A stretch of 13,417 nucleotides of DNA from Clostridia bacterium (GTDB lineage: Bacteria; Bacillota; Clostridia; Oscillospirales; Acutalibacteraceae). A model generated the notes under the pieces. It saw only the letters and a program-made list of their open reading frames with translations. It was not told where the DNA came from and made no database searches. The stretch lies in the NCBI GenBank assembly GCA_900752115.1, contig CAADUC010000043.1, positions 1 through 13,417 of the forward strand, in the 5' to 3' direction. Positions within the stretch are counted from its first letter, which is position 1; the number at the start of each line of letters is the position of its first letter. Positions 1 to 6,517 of the stretch are shown in pieces. The translations under genes and the position numbers were made by a program.

Positions 1-80
1 ACAAAAATAAGCCGTAACCACACGGGGCCGTGCGGCGCAGCTGCGCCGCACGGCCCCGTGTGGTTACGGCTTATTTTTGT
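1..80. repeat. Perfect 80-bp loopless palindrome overlapping the coaX 3' end
   Basis: Positions 1-40 are the exact reverse complement of 41-80, with no spacer at the centre (40/41). The middle is GC-rich and the outer ends carry an A-tract on the left and a T-tract on the right, so a transcript from either side would form a GC hairpin followed by U residues, like a bidirectional intrinsic terminator. The right arm contains the last codons and the TAA stop of coaX (64-66), so the left arm mirrors coding sequence. A 40-bp stem with zero loop that starts exactly at base 1 is unusual. A fold-back or contig-end artefact is a serious alternative to a real terminator. Confidence 0.9.
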
Positions 81-837
81 TGTACAGGATCCGCAGCCCT
101 TTCAGGATGAGATCGCTGTCGCAGATAATATGGCTTTTGCAGTATCTTGTGATGCTGGGCGCAAGGCCTCCCGTAGCGATAACGGTGGGCGTTTCTCCCA
201 GCTCTTCCGCAATGCGATCGATGATCCCGTCAATCATGGCAGCGTTGCCGTACACGATGCCGCTTTTCATACAATCGATCGTGTTCGTGCCGATCACGCG
301 CTTCGGCCCCTCGAGATTGATATGGGGCAGCTGCGACGTGTGGCTTGAGAGTGCCTCCAGAGAAATTGCGATGCCGGGAATGATCATGCCGCCGATGTAG
401 CTGCCGCGCTTGTCCACAACGGAGAGTGTGGTAGCTGTACCCAAATCGAAGATCAACAGCGGTTTCGGATATTCCGCGGCGGCGGCGACAGCATCCGTGA
501 CCAGATCGCTGCCGAGCTGAGCGGGATTGTCCATAACGATGTTCAGGCCCGTCTTGAGGCCTGCACCCACAACGAGGGATTCACGGCCGCAGAGCTGCCG
601 GATAGCGTCCTTCATGGTCACGGTCAGAGCGGGAACCACGGAGGAAATGATGCTTCCCTCAATGTTGTGGCGCTCAACCTGATTGAGGATGAACATGTTC
701 CGCATCAGAGAGGCGTATTCATCGCTTGTTTTTACGCGGTCGGACGCCAGACGGGAGGTGAAAAAGAGCTCGCCTGTGTCGGGATCCAGACAACCAAGCA
801 CAATATTGGTGTTCCCAATGTCTATCGCAATTATCAT
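64..837 (-). CDS. coaX: Type III pantothenate kinase (CoaX)
   Basis: Phosphorylates pantothenate to 4'-phosphopantothenate, the first step of CoA synthesis, in the cytosol. The 257-aa length is normal for the family. Visible motifs of the ASKHA-fold enzyme are the N-terminal phosphate-binding DIGNTN (residues 6-11), a GSD motif (109-111) where many family members have G-x-D-R, the second phosphate motif DLGTATT (131-137), GGMIIPG (149-155) and a late ATGG (221-224). The start at ATG 837 gives the canonical MIIAIDIGNTN opening; the ribosome binding site is weak, which fits translation as second gene of an operon. It begins 30 bp after the ECF S-component stop, on the same strand. The last codons lie inside the palindrome at 1-80. 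Family assignment is secure. Confidence 0.96.
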   Translation of the reverse strand: MIIAIDIGNTNIVLGCLDPDTGELFFTSRLASDRVKTSDEYASLMRNMFILNQVERHNIEGSIISSVVPALTVTMKDAIRQLCGRESLVVGAGLKTGLNIVMDNPAQLGSDLVTDAVAAAAEYPKPLLIFDLGTATTLSVVDKRGSYIGGMIIPGIAISLEALSSHTSQLPHINLEGPKRVIGTNTIDCMKSGIVYGNAAMIDGIIDRIAEELGETPTVIATGGLAPSITRYCKSHIICDSDLILKGLRILYNKNKP

Positions 838-867
838 AATGCTTCCGCACGATCCTTTGCTTGAATT

Positions 868-1515
868 TCAGCTCCTGCTGTTGCGGCGCTTGAGGGAAAG
901 AAGGATCTTGCCGATGGCCGGAACCAGGATGACGGCAAGAGCCGTTTCGGCCACGCCGTTTGTGCCCACAACAGTGAGCACAGCCGCGGCGACGCCATCC
1001 ACCGGGATTCCCTTAAGGGTGGCGTAGGCGTCGCGAAGCAGGAAATAGATCAGCGACATTACAAGTCCGGTGTTGAGAATTGCGCCGGAGGCTCCCGCTA
1101 TCGCCATGGAGAGAACCTCAGCGCCGCTGTTTTCCTTCATCAGCTTCTGCAGGCCGCGATAGACAAACCACGGCACAATGCCCACCAGAATGCGCGGCAC
1201 AAAGCAAATGACAAGGGCCAGCGGGGTCCCACTGGCAGTGCCGGGCACGGGGATCAGAGGGCTGAATGCGAAGGACAGTGCAGCCGGCGACATCGTGTTG
1301 CTCAGAAAGCTTACGAGGCCGAACATCGCGCCGAGGATGGCGCCGTAGCGCGGCCCGAGGAGCAGACAGCCGATGACGACAGGGATGTGCAGCGTGGTTG
1401 CCTTGATCAGCCCCAGGGGTACCATCCCGAGCGGTGTAAGGCCCAGGACGAACACGATGGCTGTGAAGAGTGCCAGCAGCACAAAATCACGGTACTTGAC
1501 GGTCGCTTTATTCAT
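868..1515 (-). CDS. ECF transporter S component, probably pantothenate-specific (PanT-like)
   Basis: A 215-aa, very hydrophobic protein with about six membrane segments, of the ECF transporter S-component type. It would be the substrate-binding membrane subunit that works with a shared EcfA/EcfA'/EcfT energising module, none of which is in the window. Typical sequence includes the stretch around residues 38-66 with TTLHIPVVIG followed by a GPRYGAILGAMFG-like segment. ATG 1515 is chosen over the longer frame starting at 1614 because AGGAGG lies about 8 bases upstream and a promoter lies at 1570-1598. Location directly before coaX is the main argument for pantothenate as substrate. That is inference: S components of different vitamin specificity look alike in sequence. 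Confidence 0.88.
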   Translation of the reverse strand: MNKATVKYRDFVLLALFTAIVFVLGLTPLGMVPLGLIKATTLHIPVVIGCLLLGPRYGAILGAMFGLVSFLSNTMSPAALSFAFSPLIPVPGTASGTPLALVICFVPRILVGIVPWFVYRGLQKLMKENSGAEVLSMAIAGASGAILNTGLVMSLIYFLLRDAYATLKGIPVDGVAAAVLTVVGTNGVAETALAVILVPAIGKILLSLKRRNSRS

Positions 1516-1569
1516 TTTTAAAACCTCCTGCTGCTGTTCCTTTTGGGATACAGCGCAAATTTCGCTTTT

Positions 1570-1598
1570 ATTATAGGTGTTGACGGCCGGAAATGCAA
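1570..1598 (-). promoter_or_regulatory. Sigma-A-type promoter of the S-component/coaX operon
   Basis: On the minus strand TTGCAT (1598-1593) and TATAAT (1575-1570) are separated by exactly 17 bases. Transcription would begin around 1563 and leave a leader of about 48 bases before the ATG at 1515, too short for a large riboswitch. I see no operator. Confidence 0.75.
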
Positions 1599-1651
1599 GG
1601 GGAATCCCGCACAATTTGTCAAAAATTTCACGGTTTCCATTTGGAGGCGTG

Positions 1652-1707
1652 CTGAAACCGCAAAGCCATACAGCCGCGTTTCAGGAGGAAAAAGCAGCTG
1701 TATGGCT
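1652..1707. repeat. Two interleaved inverted repeats in the intergenic region
   Basis: CTGAAAC (1652-1658) pairs with GTTTCAG (1678-1684), and AGCCATACAGC (1664-1674) pairs perfectly with GCTGTATGGCT (1697-1707). The order a-b-a'-b' means the stems are mutually exclusive or form a pseudoknot. On the minus strand the 11-bp stem is followed by only a short, interrupted U-run, so it could be a weak terminator for the remnant gene ending at 1790. The rest of 1516-1789 holds the promoter at 1570-1598 and nothing else I can recognise. Confidence 0.5.
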
Positions 1708-1789
1708 GGAAAAAGCTTGTAAGAAGGTCGGTGCGCGCTGTTTTCAGAGAGGCTCTGTTGAGGGAGGCTGTACCGCGAAGGGGACTGTG

Positions 1790-2182
1790 TCATGAGTTGG
1801 CAAGATCGAGGAATACGGTTTTGGAAAGCTCGGCGGGATCAGCGTTGCCGATCAGGAAGATGCCGTAATCGGTATCGCCGTAGAGGCTGTCAAACGCTTC
1901 GGAGCCGTTCATGGAAATGCCGTATGCCGGTGTCTGTTCACCGGTGGGATTTCCCTCGTCGTCCACCAGATCGAAGGAAAGCAGGCGCTCCTCGTAACCG
2001 GCGAGTTCTTCCGGGGAAAGAAAATCTTCAAGAGAAAGATAGGTTTCGCTGCGCGCATATTTGGCGGCGTTCTCCAGGTCGCAGATCATCACGTCAATTT
2101 CTCCCGACGCGACCATGGCGGAAACCTTGACCGAGCCGGCGGCATACGCGGTTGGATCGAGATCTGAAGAGCCGAGACTCAT
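1790..2182 (-). pseudogene. 3' remnant of an unidentified gene, 5' end missing
   Basis: The last ~130 codons of the minus-strand frame read like real protein: acidic, soluble and without low-complexity runs, for example a segment with ASGEIDVMICDLENAAKYA and later SLEDFLSPEELAGYEERLL. This recalls the C-terminal half of solute-binding-like or membrane-anchored proteins of Clostridia, but I do not recognise the family with confidence. Upstream of about 2182 the frame stays open only because it runs antisense to degV; that part is low-quality, Arg/Ser/His-rich shadow sequence. An ATG at 2182 could start a 130-aa product, but AGAGGA sits only a base or so before it and no convincing promoter is present. 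Most likely a truncated gene. It ends with TGA at 1790-1792. Confidence 0.6.
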
Positions 2183-2803
2183 ATCCTCTATCTTTGCTTT
2201 ACCTCCGGCATGTCGGGAATGTATCAGAATGCTGTGCAGTGCATGGAAAAGCTTAGAAAGGAATTCCCGCAAAGGAAGCTGGTTTGTATCGATACCAAGT
2301 GTGCCTCTCTGGGAGAAGGGTATCTGGTTCGCGAGGCCATGCGAAAGCAGGCGGAGGGACTTTCTCTTGAAGAACTCGCTCAGTGGACGCTGGACTCGCA
2401 GCAGAAGATCTGCCAGTGGTTTACAGTCGACACCTTTGAGCATCTCAGACATGGTGGACGGGTGTCGGCCGCGGCCGCAGTGGTTGGCACTGCTCTGCAG
2501 CTGAAACCCTTGCTGCATGTAGCCGAGAGCGGGGAACTGGAGGTAGCGGATCGCACGCTGCGGGGAACGCGGCGGGCTATGGGAGCTCTGCTGGATTGCA
2601 TGCGATCCGGCTGGGACCCGGAAACCTGCCCCAGAGTTGTGGTCGGACACGGAGACTGTCCCGAGACGGCGCAGGAGCTTGTTCGAGCGATCGAGTCCGA
2701 CTTTCCGCAGGCAGAGATCACCGTCGCTCCAATCGGACCGGTGATTGGCTCTCATACGGGACCGGGACTTCTGGCTGTGGTGTTTTGGGGCTCGATGCGC
2801 TGA
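2183..2803 (+). pseudogene. DegV family fatty-acid-binding protein, N-terminally truncated
   Basis: DegV proteins (about 280-290 aa) bind a fatty acid; in the FakB branch they present it to fatty acid kinase FakA for phosphorylation. Here only about 205 C-terminal residues remain. Homology starts abruptly at ILYLCFTSGMSGMYQNA (from 2183), which normally lies near residue 85-90, then continues through VDTFEHLRHGGRVS, a GTALQLKPLL segment and the conserved GPVIGSHTGPG near the end. In-frame TGA at 2165-2167 closes the frame upstream. The first ATG (2210) has no ribosome binding site and would start after the ligand-domain core motif. The N-terminal DSS/D-type ligand motif is absent, so the product is unlikely to work. 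A good terminator follows at 2849-2881. DegV identity is secure; the cause of truncation (deletion or misassembly) is open. Confidence 0.85.
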
Positions 2804-2848
2804 ACGTGCATGTTTTGCAGGAAATTCGAAAACAGATAATTCTTTTCC

Positions 2849-2881
2849 GGCGCGGAACTGGGGTTCCGCGCCTCTTTTTTT
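2849..2881 (+). terminator. Intrinsic terminator after the degV remnant
   Basis: A perfect 10-bp stem, GGCGCGGAAC (2849-2858) with GTTCCGCGCC (2863-2872), encloses a 4-base loop and is followed by TC and seven T residues. The remaining 2882-3028, before the htpG promoter, contains a short imperfect hairpin (AGGCGGA/TCCGCCT near 2918-2939) but no gene I can support. Confidence 0.88.
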
Positions 2882-3028
2882 GTGTCCCGCGCTGTCTGCA
2901 GGCCCTTTTGGCCGAGAGGCGGACCTGTTTTCTCCGCCTGCGCGGACGCAGTCGGAGGACCGGAGGTGCAAAAGCAGATCGGCTGTGCGGTTTGTCTGCC
3001 GTGATCAGAAAAATTTACAAATTGCCTA

Positions 3029-3057
3029 TTGAAATTCCCGGATAAAGAGGTTACAAT
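3029..3057 (+). promoter_or_regulatory. Sigma-A-type promoter of htpG
   Basis: TTGAAA (3029-3034) and TACAAT (3052-3057) are separated by exactly 17 bases. The start point would fall near 3064, at the left edge of the CIRCE-like operator, so a bound repressor would block initiation. The leader to the ATG is about 54 bases. Confidence 0.85.
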
Positions 3058-3062
3058 AGATT

Positions 3063-3089
3063 TTAGCAATTGGCACTCGAGAGTGCTAA
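3063..3089 (+). promoter_or_regulatory. CIRCE-like HrcA operator of htpG, with non-standard left half
   Basis: The CIRCE consensus is TTAGCACTC-N9-GAGTGCTAA. The right half here is perfect (3081-3089). At the standard 9-base spacing the left half is TTAGCAATT (3063-3071), a 7/9 match. A better left half, TTGGCACTC (3070-3078, 8/9), lies only 2 bases from the right half and forms a near-perfect palindrome. The element sits at the predicted transcription start, the usual place for HrcA repression of heat-shock genes. HrcA itself is not in this window. Confidence 0.8.
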
Positions 3090-3117
3090 AATAACGAACG
3101 ATAAGGAGTCCTGCACC

Positions 3118-5037
3118 ATGGCGATGAAGCAGTTTCAGGCGGAATCCAAGCGCCTTCTCGATCTGATGATCAATTCCATTTACACACACCGTGAGATTTT
3201 TCTCCGTGAGCTGATCAGCAATGCCAGCGACGCAATTGATAAGCTCTATTACCGCGCTCTCAGCGACGGTGACACCGGTCTGTCCCGTGATGATTTCTCG
3301 ATCTCCATTATCCCGGACAAGAAGGCCCGCACCCTTACGATTGAAGATAACGGCTGCGGCATGACGGCGGAGGAGCTTGAAAACAACCTCGGTACGATCG
3401 CGAAAAGCGGTTCGCTCAACTTCAAGAGAGAGAACGAGCCGAAGGAGGATATCGAAATTATCGGCCAGTTCGGCGTCGGCTTCTATTCGGCCTTTATGGT
3501 AGCCGAGAAGGTTACTGTGGTCAGCCGCGCCTATGGTTCCGACGAAGCCTGGAAGTGGGAGAGCTCCGGCGCGGAAGGCTACACGATGGAGCCCGGCGAA
3601 CGCGCGGGGAATGGTACGACCATCACCCTTCAGCTCAAGGCCAATACCGAAGAAAACAATTACGATGAGTTCCTCGATACCTATCGCATCCGCGAGCTGG
3701 TGCGCAAGTATTCCGACTATATTCGCTACCCGATCCGCATGGATGTGGAGAAGAGCCGCATGATCGAGGGAACCGATAAGGATGCCGACGGCAAGTACAA
3801 GACCCCGGAGTATGAGACGTACACCGAGAACGAGGTTCTCAATTCGATGGTACCGCTCTGGCGCAAGAACAAGAGCGAGATCAAGGAAGAAGAGTACAAC
3901 CAGTTTTATAAGGACAAGTTCCACGACTATGCTGATCCGCTCCTGGTGATCCACAGCAGCACCGAGGGTACCGCGACGTATAACGCCCTGCTCTTTATTC
4001 CGTCCCAGGCGCCGTACGATTACTACAGCCGTGATTATGAGAAGGGCCTGCAGCTCTACAGCAACGGCGTGATGATCATGGAGAAGTGTGCCGATCTGCT
4101 GCCTGATTACTTCAGCTTTGTCCGCGGCCTCGTCGACAGTCAGGATCTCTCGCTGAATATTTCCCGTGAGATGCTTCAGCATGACCGTCAGCTCAAGCTG
4201 ATTGAGGGCCGTCTCGAAAAGAAGATCAAATCCGAACTCGAGAGTCTTCTGAACCACAACCGTGAGAAGTACGAAACCTTCTTCAAGAATTTTGGCCTGC
4301 AGCTCAAGTATGGCGTCTATGCAGACTACGGCATGCATAAAGAGCTTCTGCAGGATCTGCTGCTCTTCCACTCCTCCTCGGAGAAAAAGCTTGTCACTCT
4401 GAAGGAGTATGTCTCCCGTATGAAGGAGGAGCAGAAATATATTTACTATGCCTGCGGCGAGACGGTTGACCGCATCGATCTCCTGCCCCAGACGGAAGCG
4501 CTCAAGGAGAAGGGCTACGAGATTCTCTATCTCACCGACAACGTCGACGAGTTTGCCCTGCGCATCATGATGAAGTACGACGACAAGGAGTTCCGCTCCG
4601 TGTCTGCTGACGATCTCGGCCTCGAGACAGAGGAGGAGAAGAAGGAAGCGGAGAAGCAGGTCGAGGAGAACAAGGAGCTGCTCGCATTCCTGCGTGATTC
4701 CCTGGAAGGCAAGGTCAAGGCAGTCATCCTGTCCCAGAAGCTCAAGAGCCATCCGGTCTGCCTTTCCACGGAAGGCGCGATTTCCATGGAGATGGAGAAG
4801 GTTCTTAACTCCATGCCGATGCCCGAGGGCGAGAAGGTTCAGGCACAGCGCGTGCTTGAGATCAACGCAAACCACCCGATTTTTGCGAAGCTCGTCAAGC
4901 TCTATGCCGACGGTGAGAAGGACCGCGCCGCGAAATACGCGAAGCTCCTGTACAATCAGGCTCTGCTTATCGAGGGCGTTTCTGTCGAGGATCCGCTTGC
5001 TTTCTCGAACGATATCTGCGACCTGATGGTTGAATAA
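3118..5037 (+). CDS. htpG: Molecular chaperone HtpG (bacterial Hsp90)
   Basis: Cytosolic ATP-dependent homodimeric chaperone that remodels client proteins during stress. The 639-aa length is normal. N-terminal GHKL ATPase motifs are all present: [10 protein letters not shown] (residues 30-39, with the catalytic Glu and Mg-binding Asn), DNGCGM (77-82), GTIAKSG (92-98) and the [11 protein letters not shown] lid/glycine motif (116-126). The middle domain has the [23 protein letters not shown] segment and [11 protein letters not shown] with the conserved Arg; the C-terminal dimerisation domain ends without the eukaryotic MEEVD tail. ATG 3118 is chosen because AAGGAG lies 9 bases upstream; an in-frame TTG at 3070 falls inside the operator and is unlikely. 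Expressed alone from the 3029 promoter under CIRCE control and ended by the terminator at 5162-5206. Confidence 0.98.
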   Translation: MAMKQFQAESKRLLDLMINSIYTHREIFLRELISNASDAIDKLYYRALSDGDTGLSRDDFSISIIPDKKARTLTIEDNGCGMTAEELENNLGTIAKSGSLNFKRENEPKEDIEIIGQFGVGFYSAFMVAEKVTVVSRAYGSDEAWKWESSGAEGYTMEPGERAGNGTTITLQLKANTEENNYDEFLDTYRIRELVRKYSDYIRYPIRMDVEKSRMIEGTDKDADGKYKTPEYETYTENEVLNSMVPLWRKNKSEIKEEEYNQFYKDKFHDYADPLLVIHSSTEGTATYNALLFIPSQAPYDYYSRDYEKGLQLYSNGVMIMEKCADLLPDYFSFVRGLVDSQDLSLNISREMLQHDRQLKLIEGRLEKKIKSELESLLNHNREKYETFFKNFGLQLKYGVYADYGMHKELLQDLLLFHSSSEKKLVTLKEYVSRMKEEQKYIYYACGETVDRIDLLPQTEALKEKGYEILYLTDNVDEFALRIMMKYDDKEFRSVSADDLGLETEEEKKEAEKQVEENKELLAFLRDSLEGKVKAVILSQKLKSHPVCLSTEGAISMEMEKVLNSMPMPEGEKVQAQRVLEINANHPIFAKLVKLYADGEKDRAAKYAKLLYNQALLIEGVSVEDPLAFSNDICDLMVE

Positions 5038-5161
5038 AAGCAAAAAAGTCTCAATTTGTCTGTGCTGCCGGGACGCCGCATCCTTTCCCATTTGCCGCGT
5101 GATTCTGCGGAAGGGCCGGGAAGGCGGGGATCGCGGCGCAGGGAAATGTTCATCTGAAATG

Positions 5162-5206
5162 AAAAGTGCCGCGAGGAAATCAAATTGGATTCCTCGCGGC
5201 ACTTTT
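5162..5206. terminator. Bidirectional terminator between htpG and the kinase-like gene
   Basis: GTGCCGCGAGGAA (5166-5178) pairs perfectly with TTCCTCGCGGCAC (5190-5202). Flanking A (5162-5165) and T (5203-5207) tracts give a U-run in either direction, so it can end both convergent transcripts. The remainder of 5038-5252 shows no gene. Confidence 0.9.
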
Positions 5207-5252
5207 TGATTGTATAAATTCCAAGAGATAGAGAAAACTTGCAGGATTCTTT

Positions 5253-5891
5253 TTACAGATCCGCGTCCGGCACAGGTTTGCCGTAAGTCTTTTCCTTCTC
5301 CTCGAGGGCACGCAGAATGATGTCGACGGTGCCCTGCAGACCGAAGGTATGGGTATCGAGAATCAGATCGTAATTCTGCATGTCGCCCCATTTCCTGTTG
5401 CTGTAAAAGTTGTAGTAGTTGCCGCGCTGCTTATCCTTCTTGCTGACAGCGTCGGCAGCCTTGGATGCATCCTCGCCGTATTCCTCGACCGCGCGGCGAA
5501 TGCGGACGTCTTTCGGAGCCTGCAAAAACAGATTGAGGCAATTCGGTTCGTCACGCAGGATGTAGTCGGCACAGCGCCCGACAATGACGAAGGGGCCTTC
5601 CTTGGCGGCTTTTTTAATGATGTCGGTCTGCAGAAGGAAGAGCTTGTCGTTGATGGGCATGTTGCTTGCCACGGAGGTGTAGCTGCCCATGACGAGGGAA
5701 TAGAGCAGGCTGCTGCTCGCACGCTCGTCGGCCTTGGCGAAGACCTCCTCGCTCATACCGCTCTGCTTCGCGGCCAGGGCGATCAACTCTTTGTCATAGA
5801 ACGGGACCTCGAGGATCTCGGAGAGCTTCTTGCCGATCAGGCGGCCGCCGCTTCCATATTGACGGGCTATAGTGATGATGGTTTTTGTCAT
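5253..5891 (-). CDS. Cytidylate kinase-like family protein
   Basis: A 212-aa P-loop protein of the cytidylate-kinase-like family. The N-terminus ITIARQYGSGGRLIGKKLSE (residues 6-25) carries a GSGG phosphate-binding loop typical of this family, where true Cmk proteins have a longer GxxGxGK loop. FVIVGRCADYIL (101-112) and a basic lid-like segment KKDKQRGNYYNFYS (151-164) follow the usual order. Members are often annotated as CMP kinase but many genomes also encode an ordinary Cmk, so the substrate (a nucleotide or other small molecule) is not settled. ATG 5891 is chosen because homology begins there; upstream codons to 6053 are promoter and leader sequence. An AGGCGAG-like site lies about 10 bases upstream. 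Monocistronic: own promoter at 5956-5984, shared terminator at 5162-5206. Confidence 0.88.
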   Translation of the reverse strand: MTKTIITIARQYGSGGRLIGKKLSEILEVPFYDKELIALAAKQSGMSEEVFAKADERASSSLLYSLVMGSYTSVASNMPINDKLFLLQTDIIKKAAKEGPFVIVGRCADYILRDEPNCLNLFLQAPKDVRIRRAVEEYGEDASKAADAVSKKDKQRGNYYNFYSNRKWGDMQNYDLILDTHTFGLQGTVDIILRALEEKEKTYGKPVPDADL

Positions 5892-5955
5892 AAATGAACT
5901 CGCCTGCCTTTCCTTGAGACAGAGGCGTCTTGCGCTCTTCTCTGTCTCTTTTCCT

Positions 5956-5984
5956 ATTGTATCCTTTTCCCCCGCAATTGTCAA
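5956..5984 (-). promoter_or_regulatory. Consensus sigma-A promoter of the cytidylate kinase-like gene
   Basis: On the minus strand a perfect TTGACA (5984-5979) and TACAAT (5961-5956) are separated by 17 bases. The predicted start near 5950 gives a leader of about 58 bases. This is the closest match to consensus in the window and suggests substantial constitutive expression. Confidence 0.88.
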
Positions 5985-6039
5985 ACGAAAATGCCAAAAA
6001 AAGAACATCTGATACGCGCTGAAATGTCGTTTCTTACAA

Positions 6040-6071
6040 AACGCCCCCGGCAAACAAGTGCCGGAGGCGTT
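6040..6071 (-). terminator. Intrinsic terminator after the YuiD-like gene
   Basis: On the minus strand a 13-bp stem (6071-6059 with 6052-6040) contains one T-G wobble pair and a 6-base loop, followed by TTTTG. The wobble makes it stronger for minus-strand RNA than for plus-strand RNA, where the pair becomes A-C. It lies 8 bases after the YuiD-like stop codon. Confidence 0.8.
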
Positions 6072-6079
6072 CTTGCTTA

Positions 6080-6517
6080 TCAGGAAACATGTGCAAAGGT
6101 GCAGACAAGCCAGGCGATCAGAATACCGAGCAAAGCGCCGCTGATGACCTCGACAGGGCGATGGCCGAGCTTCTCCGGCAGATTGTCGCTGTCGTCGTCT
6201 CCGAGCTGCTTCTTAATTTCGTTGATTTCCCTTGCGTGTTCACCCGCCGCATGCCGTACACCCATAGCGTCATACATTACAACGGTGGCAAGGACGACCG
6301 ATAAGGCAAAGGTGGAGGAACTGACGCCGTCACGAATTGCGGCGGCGGCCGCAAGCGCACAGACTGTGGCAGAGTGGGAACTGGGCATGCCGCCCGTTTC
6401 CCAGAAGCGCTTCAGACAAAGCTCTCCCGCACGGATGGAATCCAAAATTGTTTTAAAGAACTGTGCAAAAAACCACGAGAGGATAGCGGAGGAGAGCAGG
6501 AGATTAATGCTCAACAA
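6080..6517 (-). CDS. Divergent PAP2 family (YuiD/DUF212) membrane protein
   Basis: A 145-aa membrane protein of the divergent PAP2 family. It has the phosphatase-like motifs TGGMPSSHSA (41-50), a YDAMGVRHAAGEHA segment (82-95) and KLGHRPVEVISGALLG (117-131), i.e. PSSHS and GHRP blocks like those of PAP2 lipid phosphatases. About four hydrophobic segments flank a short acidic cytosolic loop (DDDSDN, 107-112). The substrate in this family is not established; a lipid phosphate is the natural guess. The start appears to be TTG 6517 (or TTG 6514): an in-frame stop lies just upstream and the next ATG would be inside the PSSHS motif. The start overlaps the TVP38-like gene's 3' end by 14 bases with no clear ribosome binding site, implying translational coupling. 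Confidence 0.88.
   Translation of the reverse strand: MLSINLLLSSAILSWFFAQFFKTILDSIRAGELCLKRFWETGGMPSSHSATVCALAAAAAIRDGVSSSTFALSVVLATVVMYDAMGVRHAAGEHAREINEIKKQLGDDDSDNLPEKLGHRPVEVISGALLGILIAWLVCTFAHVS

Noticed and set aside
1516..1650. Riboswitch in front of the S-component
   Set aside because: The leader predicted from the promoter is only about 48 bases, and I see no conserved riboswitch core or terminator/antiterminator pair in it.
2183..2971. N-terminal extension of the minus-strand remnant up to 2971 as one 393-aa protein
   Set aside because: This part is antisense to degV and to its terminator, with low-quality Arg/Ser/His-rich sequence; a real fusion is very unlikely.
3070..3117. TTG at 3070 as the htpG start
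   Set aside because: It lies inside the CIRCE-like operator near the predicted transcription start and has no ribosome binding site; ATG 3118 has AAGGAG at good spacing.
5038..5161. Small gene after htpG
   Set aside because: No frame has a start with a ribosome binding site or protein-like composition; it appears to be plain spacer before the terminator.
2752..5391. 879-codon minus-strand open frame across htpG
   Set aside because: It is exactly antisense to a clear htpG gene with conserved motifs, rich in Leu/Arg/His/Val as expected of a codon shadow, and has no domain I recognise.
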